From: Victivallales bacterium
GTDB lineage: Bacteria > Verrucomicrobiota > Lentisphaeria > Oligosphaerales > Lenti-02
Direction: 5' to 3'
Length of the DNA stretch: 10,976 nt
Assembly: GCA_018648945.1 (NCBI GenBank)
Contig: JABGQJ010000211.1
Span: forward strand, 1-10,976
The notes under the pieces: model-generated
What the model was told of the DNA's origin: nothing
The model's database searches: none
The model's input: only the letters and a program-made list of their open reading frames with translations
Program-made: the position numbers and the translations under genes
Part shown: piece by piece, positions 6,621 through 10,976 of the stretch
Layout of the letters: the number at the start of each line of letters is the position of its first letter
Numbering within the stretch: position 1 is the first letter of the stretch

Positions 6621-7901
6621 ATGGATACTCATTGCCGTTGCCTGGAATCGTCGTTTGGTCTCGCCGACACGTTGCGTCGGCTGGGCCTGATGCTGGGGGT
6701 GTTCATGTCGCTGTCCATCACGTCGGTCGGGGACGAGTTCGAGCCGCCGATTCGGCACATGTGGGAGTGCGGCACTCCGCAGGCTGGGGTTCGGGGAGCT
6801 GGCTTCCCGATTCTGGAGAAGGCCGAACACCGCCAGCTCTATCTGGCGACCCAGGAAACCGGGGGTTACAGCCACCATTCGCGCCTCTTCCATCATGGCG
6901 GTCGATTCTACGCCATGTGGAGCAACCATCGCCACGGCGAGGATGGTCCGGGCCAGCGGGTGCTCTGGAGTTGGTCCGACGATGGCGAGACGTGGCGGAA
7001 GTGGACCGAGCTGTACCCTTCGCCCATGCCCATGGAGCCCAGTGACGAACCCGGTTTCGTGCTGACAGCAGGCGGCTGGAAGGTGGTTGGGGACCGTCTC
7101 TTCGCGCTGGCCTCGGCAAACAGTGTGGTGGGCTTCGAGAACAGCGAACGGACCAGTTTCCGGGAGCGCCCCGACCGGGTGCACAAGTTCCGCCGCCGCG
7201 AGCGGCGCGGACGCTTTGCCCGCGAGGTCCTGCCCGACGGCACGCTGGGCGAGATCTTCTGTCTCGGCAAGACGCCCCCCGAACAGGATCAACTCACGTT
7301 CAAGGCGGCGCCCAGCGACGATCTCCGATTCGCGCCACTCGCCAAGGCCATTCGCGAGCAGTTCCCCCGGCGGCGCCTGCCCAAGGGCATCGATACCAAC
7401 CGCCTCTGCGAAGCGACCTACTACCAGGCCAGGGACGGCCGGCAGGTCGTGCTCATGCGCGACGATTGCTACAGCCACCGGCTGTACGTGAGCATCTCGG
7501 ACGATGGACGGGCGTGGCCGACTGCCTATCCCACGGACATCCCCGACTCGCCAAGCCTGACGACCAACGTGGCCCTGCCCGATGGTACGGTGTTGCTCAT
7601 CGGCAACCAGATGGCCCCCGCCTTCGACAACCCCGGCAAACCCGATCACTACGGGCGCGATCCGCTGGTGGTCTCGGTCAGTGCCGACGGCTACACCTTC
7701 TCCCGTGCCTATGCGCTGCGGTGCGGCCAGCAGGAGTGGCACATACCCCGCAAGCTGGTACGCGGTCGCGGCGGCGGTGCCCAATACCCGAGCGCCCTGG
7801 TGCACGGGAAGCACCTCTACGTGCTCTATTCCATGGGCAAGGAGGATGTCTGGATCTCCCGTGTCCCGTTGAGCGACCTTGGGCTCTCTGGCGCCAGGTA
7901 A
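6621..7901 (+). CDS. BNR/sialidase-like beta-propeller protein, secreted
   Basis: Product of 426 residues. Residues 1-37 look like a signal peptide: charged LRR followed by the hydrophobic LGLMLGVFMSLSITSVG. The body has Asp-box-like repeats typical of the sialidase (BNR) propeller: SWSDDGETW (117-125), SISDDGRAW (291-299) and SVSADGYTF (352-360), plus the C-terminal YPSALVHGKHLYVLYSMG strand seen in sialidase-family proteins. I do not see the canonical F/Y-R-I-P arginine motif near the N-terminus, so true sialidase activity is doubtful; another glycosidase activity or a binding role is possible. The start at 6621 is chosen for the signal peptide, although no clear Shine-Dalgarno precedes it; ATG 6705 has GGGGG 5 nt upstream but would lose the signal. 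It is transcribed divergently from the glycosidase operon across the repeat array and ends in a TAA followed at once by a hairpin. Confidence 0.83.
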   Translation: MDTHCRCLESSFGLADTLRRLGLMLGVFMSLSITSVGDEFEPPIRHMWECGTPQAGVRGAGFPILEKAEHRQLYLATQETGGYSHHSRLFHHGGRFYAMWSNHRHGEDGPGQRVLWSWSDDGETWRKWTELYPSPMPMEPSDEPGFVLTAGGWKVVGDRLFALASANSVVGFENSERTSFRERPDRVHKFRRRERRGRFAREVLPDGTLGEIFCLGKTPPEQDQLTFKAAPSDDLRFAPLAKAIREQFPRRRLPKGIDTNRLCEATYYQARDGRQVVLMRDDCYSHRLYVSISDDGRAWPTAYPTDIPDSPSLTTNVALPDGTVLLIGNQMAPAFDNPGKPDHYGRDPLVVSVSADGYTFSRAYALRCGQQEWHIPRKLVRGRGGGAQYPSALVHGKHLYVLYSMGKEDVWISRVPLSDLGLSGAR

Positions 7902-7917
7902 CCGGGCGAAGGCCCGG
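7902..7917 (+). terminator. Hairpin directly after the sialidase-like gene
   Basis: CCGGGC, loop GAAG, GCCCGG: a perfect 6-bp GC stem with a tetraloop starting one base after the TAA. No T-tract follows, so it would be a weak or U-less terminator, or a 3'-end stabiliser. A self-complementary CCCCATGGGG lies further on at 7937-7946. Confidence 0.45.
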
Positions 7918-7995
7918 ACCCCCATGCTGCATCCGTCCCCATGGGGAACCGGCAACAGCGCCGTGCCAAGAGACGGGAGTCCCGCTTGTGTCCGC

Positions 7996-8030
7996 TTGCC
8001 ATTCGATCCGATGATACATACATTGTACAT
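7996..8030 (+). promoter_or_regulatory. brnTA promoter and probable BrnA operator
   Basis: TTGCCA (7996-8001) is one mismatch from the -35 consensus. TACATT (8019-8024) follows at the ideal 17-bp spacing as a -10. The stretch 8011-8037 is an AT-rich island in GC-rich surroundings and contains the overlapping palindromes TACA-T-TGTA (8019-8027) and TGTACA (8024-8029). BrnA-type antitoxins are known to repress their own operon by binding a promoter palindrome, so this is the likely operator. Transcription would start near 8031, the first base of brnT. Confidence 0.55.
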
Positions 8031-8315
8031 ATGATTAGGTTCGAATGGGACCCAGCCAAAGCGGCGGTGAACGAGCGCAAGCATGGCGTCTCCCTCGACG
8101 AGGCGTCCACTGCGTTCGCTGACCCATTCGCGCGCGTCATCTTCGATCCCGACCATTCGGGGGAAGAGGACCGGTTCGTCCTGCTGGGCCTGTCGATGGT
8201 TTCACGGGTGCTGGTGGTCTGTCACTGCTGCCGCGAAGGTGACCAAGTGATCCGTCTCATCTCCGCTCGCAAGGCAGATCGGCACGAGCGCACCCAATAC
8301 GGGAATCTCCAATGA
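8031..8315 (+). CDS. brnT: BrnT family type II toxin (RelE-like ribonuclease)
   Basis: Product of 94 residues, the usual length. BrnT toxins are RelE-like RNases that block translation by cleaving RNA and are neutralised by BrnA. Family motifs run through the whole protein: FEWDPAK at 4-10, N-x-x-KHG-x-S at 14-21, FADP at 29-32, DPDHS at 39-43, the R-F-x-x-x-G strand at 48-53, and the C-terminal IRLISARKADRHERTQY at 74-90. I chose ATG 8031 because the family starts at this point; the open frame reaches back to 7941 but the extra 30 residues match nothing. No Shine-Dalgarno precedes 8031, and the predicted transcription start falls on the ATG, so translation may be leaderless. The stop overlaps the brnA start (ATGA), the classic toxin-first brnTA arrangement. 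It appears intact. Confidence 0.95.
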   Translation: MIRFEWDPAKAAVNERKHGVSLDEASTAFADPFARVIFDPDHSGEEDRFVLLGLSMVSRVLVVCHCCREGDQVIRLISARKADRHERTQYGNLQ

Positions 8316-8524
8316 GAGCACAATACGACTTCTCGGAGTCCAAGCCCAATCCCTACGCCAGCAAGCTGAAGAAGCCAGTCACCATGCGCTTGGGCGTGGA
8401 TGTGATTGACTACTTCAAATCGATGGCCGAGGAGACTGGCATTCCCTACCAGAGCCTGATCAACCTCTATCTGCGGGATTGTGCTCTACAGCGCCGGAAG
8501 CTCAACATGAATTGGGCGCCCTGA
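8312..8524 (+). CDS. brnA: BrnA family antitoxin (ribbon-helix-helix)
   Basis: Product of 70 residues. It binds and inactivates BrnT and represses the operon as a DNA-binding dimer. The family core is clear: KKPVTMRLGVDVIDYF (20-35) is the ribbon strand and first helix, and ETGIPYQSLINLYLRDCA (41-58) is the turn and second helix of the ribbon-helix-helix fold. The N-terminal DFSESKPNPYASKLKK region matches the flexible toxin-binding part found in this family, which in BrnA precedes the DNA-binding domain. It starts inside the brnT stop codon with a 4-bp overlap, so synthesis is probably coupled. Its TGA lies 15 bp from the stop of the convergent FAD enzyme. It looks complete and functional. 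Confidence 0.95.
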   Translation: MRAQYDFSESKPNPYASKLKKPVTMRLGVDVIDYFKSMAEETGIPYQSLINLYLRDCALQRRKLNMNWAP

Positions 8525-8527
8525 CTG

Positions 8528-8537
8528 GCGTGCACGC
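8528..8537. other. 10-bp palindrome between convergent stops
   Basis: GCGTGCACGC is a perfect palindrome filling most of the 15-bp gap between the brnA stop and the stop of the minus-strand FAD enzyme. As a hairpin it leaves only a 3-bp stem with a 4-nt loop, so a bidirectional terminator role is possible but unproven. Confidence 0.25.
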
Positions 8538-8539
8538 TG

Positions 8540-9871
8540 CTAGAAGATCACTGAGCCGCCGTCGGCCAGAGTCCTGCGGAGCTGGTCTGGGCACACCTCC
8601 TGCACCTGGCCGTTCTTCGCGAGGGCCAGTTGCGCGGCCACTCCGGCGGCTTCGCCGACCTGGTTCAGGTTCACCATGACGCGCACCGCGCCAAAGGCGC
8701 CCCGGTCGGTGCCAATCATGCGCCCGGCCAACAGGAGATTGGAGCAGGCGGCACTGGTCATCGTGCGGTAGGGGATTTGGTAGAAGGTCGGATTCTCGGC
8801 AGTCTCTGGTCGCCACCTGCCGGGGATTCGCTGCCCGCCATCGCAGTAGTCAAGCTGGGTACCATCGAGATACTTGAAGAGGAACCCGCCACCCGAGGGA
8901 TGATGTACATCCACGCGGTAGCTGCCATTGGCGATGGCATCCGGGAAGCGCTTGCCCCACAGGACCTCCTCCTCGGTGAGGATGTGGTCGGTGTGGAAGC
9001 GTCGGGTCTCGCGGATGCCGATATAGGAGGGCAGTTCGACCAGCGCCAGGTCCGGCGCATCGCCGTATTTGCGGATCAGATCCATCATCGCCCGCATCTG
9101 ACGGCGACCCTCGATCTCGGCCGCGGTGAGTTGGGTCGCATCGGAGCAATCGACGCCGAAGACATGGGTCTGGGCCACCATCACCAACCCCGGCACACCG
9201 GGGACAGTGCCCTGCCAACCTGAGTCCTCGGCCAGCCCGAATTCCTCGCGGTGGGCGGCGTAGAGCTCCCGGAAACCGCCACCCGGGAAGTTCTGGACCT
9301 TGGCGCAGGTGGTCGGCGGCTGCAGATGGTCGGCCACGGCGAACGGCACGCCAGCATGGGCCGCCACGTCGCCATCGCCGGTGGCGTCGATGAACACCCG
9401 CGCCCGAATCGCGCCCCGCCCATCCTTGTTCTCCACGAATACCGCCTGGATCGCCCCGTCGGCCAACTGGGAGGCGCAGTAGCTGGTGTGGAAGAAATGG
9501 CGGATCCCGTGTTCAAGCACCAACTCGTCCAGTTCCGTCTTCAGCTCCGCCGTGTTCAGCACATGCCCGGCGCTAGGGTTGTTCGGACGCTCGAACACGG
9601 CCTCCCGGTGGTGCAGACGGTCGATCGTCTCCTGGGTTAGCCCGGCAATGATCCGCTCGCGGAATTCCGTGCCATGCAGCGAATGCCAGATGTTCACAAA
9701 GCCACTGGTCGCGACCCCGCCAAAGGCGTTCTGCCGCTCGACCAGCGCCACACTGGCACCCAGGCGAGCCGCCCGGATGGCGGCAAACACCCCCGTGCAA
9801 CTGCCACCCAACACGCAGATATCCACGTCGGCAAGCACGCGCACGTCGCGCGCAGGTTCACGAATCGTCAT
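8540..9871 (-). CDS. FAD-dependent oxidoreductase (FAD_oxidored family, PF12831)
   Basis: Product of 443 residues. The dinucleotide-binding Rossmann motif opens it: DICVLGGSCTGVFAAIRAARLG (17-38), with GGSCTG in place of GxGxxG and an acidic E45 for the ribose. Then come the family markers NAFGGVATSG (48-57), the DATGDGD motif (162-168), REtRR (287-291) and a C-terminal FAD-contact region, LLLAGRMIGTDRGAFGAVRVM (379-399). No signal peptide is visible. ATG 9871 follows GGAG (9880-9883) at 8 nt; the open frame to 9964 adds 31 residues without support. It is divergent from a second, larger FAD enzyme across 154 bp, so the pair may share regulation. Family members oxidise varied small organic substrates; in this glycan-degrading context a sugar or sugar acid is a reasonable but unproven substrate. 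Confidence 0.95.
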   Translation of the reverse strand: MTIREPARDVRVLADVDICVLGGSCTGVFAAIRAARLGASVALVERQNAFGGVATSGFVNIWHSLHGTEFRERIIAGLTQETIDRLHHREAVFERPNNPSAGHVLNTAELKTELDELVLEHGIRHFFHTSYCASQLADGAIQAVFVENKDGRGAIRARVFIDATGDGDVAAHAGVPFAVADHLQPPTTCAKVQNFPGGGFRELYAAHREEFGLAEDSGWQGTVPGVPGLVMVAQTHVFGVDCSDATQLTAAEIEGRRQMRAMMDLIRKYGDAPDLALVELPSYIGIRETRRFHTDHILTEEEVLWGKRFPDAIANGSYRVDVHHPSGGGFLFKYLDGTQLDYCDGGQRIPGRWRPETAENPTFYQIPYRTMTSAACSNLLLAGRMIGTDRGAFGAVRVMVNLNQVGEAAGVAAQLALAKNGQVQEVCPDQLRRTLADGGSVIF

Positions 9872-10025
9872 GGTCCAGACTCCATGGGATAGGGATGGGG
9901 ACACGGGCTGCCAACACAAGCGTTTCCCGGCAGGGCGGGCCAATGCGTCCGTACCACAGTGCAAACGACCGGCAGAGGAAGCAAGTTACCGGTATTTCGC
10001 AGGAAACCCATTCCCGGAGGCCCCG
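9872..10025. promoter_or_regulatory. Shared intergenic region of two divergent FAD oxidoreductase genes
   Basis: The 154-bp spacer must hold both promoters and both ribosome sites: CTCC at 9880-9883 (GGAG for the minus gene) and GGAGG at 10016-10020 (for the plus gene). A short inverted repeat TTTC-GCAG-GAAA lies near 9995-10006. I could not identify convincing -35/-10 pairs or a clear operator. Confidence 0.4.
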
Positions 10026-10976
10026 ATGGCAGGCATTTGGCTCGAGGCGGAATCGTTCGATGATCTTGGCGGCTGGCTGATCGATCAGCAATCCATGGAC
10101 CAGATGGGCTCGGCCTACATTCACGCCCACGGCATGGGCGTTCCGGTGCCGGATGCGAAGACGACATGCTCAATCCCCGAGCCAGGACACTGGACCGTTT
10201 GGGTGCGCACACGAGACTGGACCGCGCCGTGGGGCCGCGGCACGCCGGGAGGCACGTTCCATGTTCTCGTCAATGGGCAGGCCCTGCCGGAGACACTCGG
10301 GACGAACGGCCCGGATTGGGGGTGGCAGAAGGCGGGCACCCTATCCCTCGAACGCGGGCAAGCGGACATCGTGCTGCACGATCTGACCGGCTTCAATGGG
10401 CGCTGCGACGCGCTCTACCTCGCCACAGGCAGTGACACCCCGCCGCCAAACGATCCAGAGGGACTCGCCGCGTTCCGCAGAGAGGCGATGGGCATCGTGT
10501 GCCAGGACGACCCGGAGGAGTACGACTTGCTGGTGGCCGGGGGCGGCATGTCGGGCATCTGCGTTGCAGTCGCGGCCGCGCGGTCGGGGGCCAAGGTTGT
10601 CTTGATCCAGGACCGCCCCGTGCTTGGTGGCTGCAACAGTTCCGAGATCCGCGTGCCGCTCGGCGGTCTCGTACATGTGCCGCCATATCCCAATCTTGGG
10701 AACGTGGTGACCGAGATTTCCCCGATCATCGGCTGGCCCGGCGTTCACCCCGCCGAGTTCTACGAGGACGCCCGCAAGAGGAATGTCTTCCTCACCCTCC
10801 CCAAAGGGCGTTGTCGTCTGCTCCTGAACACCCGCGTCGTCTCGCTGGAGATGGACAACAAGAACCCGCGCAGGATTGTGGGTTGCCTCGCCCGCGATAC
10901 CCGCACGGGGGCAGAGACTCGCTTCCGCGCGCGGCTCTTCGCCGACTGCACCGGCGACGCGGTCCTCTCCCGCATG
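10026..10976 (+). CDS. FAD-dependent oxidoreductase with N-terminal carbohydrate-binding-like module (partial, 3' end outside the window)
   Basis: The frame is open from ATG 10026 to the window edge (317 codons), so the C-terminus is missing. ATG 10026 has a strong GGAGG (10016-10020) 5 nt upstream. Residues 1-135 form a beta-rich module opening GIWLEAES and closing LHDLTGFNGRCDALYLATG; the opening W-x-E-A-E and the P-x-x-G-x-x-x-V-W-V-R segment recall the sugar-binding-like modules of the glycosidase in this window. Residues 166-205 are the FAD-binding Rossmann motif: YDLLVAGGGMSG (GGGMSG at 172-177), then the VLGGCNSSEIR motif (199-209), where the family norm is LGGNxSSE. DCTGDA (307-312) is the second FAD-contact motif. 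No signal peptide is seen. It is divergent from the other FAD oxidoreductase. I expect a total length of 600-900 residues. The substrate is unknown. Confidence 0.92.
   Translation, partial: MAGIWLEAESFDDLGGWLIDQQSMDQMGSAYIHAHGMGVPVPDAKTTCSIPEPGHWTVWVRTRDWTAPWGRGTPGGTFHVLVNGQALPETLGTNGPDWGWQKAGTLSLERGQADIVLHDLTGFNGRCDALYLATGSDTPPPNDPEGLAAFRREAMGIVCQDDPEEYDLLVAGGGMSGICVAVAAARSGAKVVLIQDRPVLGGCNSSEIRVPLGGLVHVPPYPNLGNVVTEISPIIGWPGVHPAEFYEDARKRNVFLTLPKGRCRLLLNTRVVSLEMDNKNPRRIVGCLARDTRTGAETRFRARLFADCTGDAVLSRM

Noticed and set aside
7937..7984. Further hairpins (CCCCATGGGG, CGGGA-G-TCCCG) before brnT
   Set aside because: Short arms with tiny or no loops are expected by chance in DNA this GC-rich. 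Only the 6-bp stem at 7902-7917 was kept.
5667..8156. Minus-strand frame open for 829 codons across the spacer and opposite the sialidase-like gene
   Set aside because: Only the last 232 codons (6365-5667) look like a protein, with DUF1961 motifs and a ribosome site at 6365. The rest is antisense to the sialidase-like and brnT genes and reads as a GC-rich shadow.

Overview
This is a GC-rich, gene-dense window of bacterial chromosome. I see no rRNA, tRNA, CRISPR array, transposase or phage gene. The content points to a PVC-type heterotroph (Lentisphaerota, Kiritimatiellota or Planctomycetota-like) that uses complex, probably sulfated glycans. It has a one-domain sulfatase, a secreted clan GH-A glycosidase with two tandem sugar-binding-like modules, a DUF1961 protein, a BNR/sialidase-like protein, and two FAD-dependent oxidoreductases of the FAD_oxidored type. 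No SusC/SusD-like gene is present. The taxonomic guess is an inference from gene families, not from a marker gene.

Layout. Positions 1-361 hold no convincing complete gene but are rich in inverted repeats. A sulfatase runs + at 362-1723. It meets, with a 3-bp gap, a minus-strand operon of three genes read from 6365 down to 1727: a DUF1961 protein (6365-5667), a large glycosidase (5649-2458) and a secreted LamG-like protein (2461-1727). The first pair is 17 bp apart, and the last pair overlaps by 4 bp (ATGA). A divergent sialidase-like gene (+, 6621-7901) lies across a 255-bp spacer. That spacer contains a striking inverted array of 9-bp-period TGGAC/GTCCA repeats (6433-6525). A BrnT/BrnA toxin-antitoxin pair (+, 8031-8524) follows, with an AT-rich promoter/operator island in front of it. 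A complete FAD-dependent oxidoreductase is on the minus strand (9871-8540). Divergent from it is a second one (+, 10026 to the window edge), which is truncated by the window and carries an N-terminal module resembling the sugar-binding-like modules of the glycosidase.

How the genes may work together (inference): the secreted glycosidase and secreted LamG-like protein would bind and cut an exported or environmental glycan. The sulfatase and DUF1961 protein have no visible signal peptide and would act on imported fragments in the cytoplasm. The sialidase-like protein may process another linkage or act as a beta-propeller binding protein. The FAD enzymes could oxidise sugars or other small molecules. 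The BrnTA module is an unrelated accessory insertion. The most unusual non-coding signals are the 9-bp-period hairpin array and the nested palindromes near the left edge.
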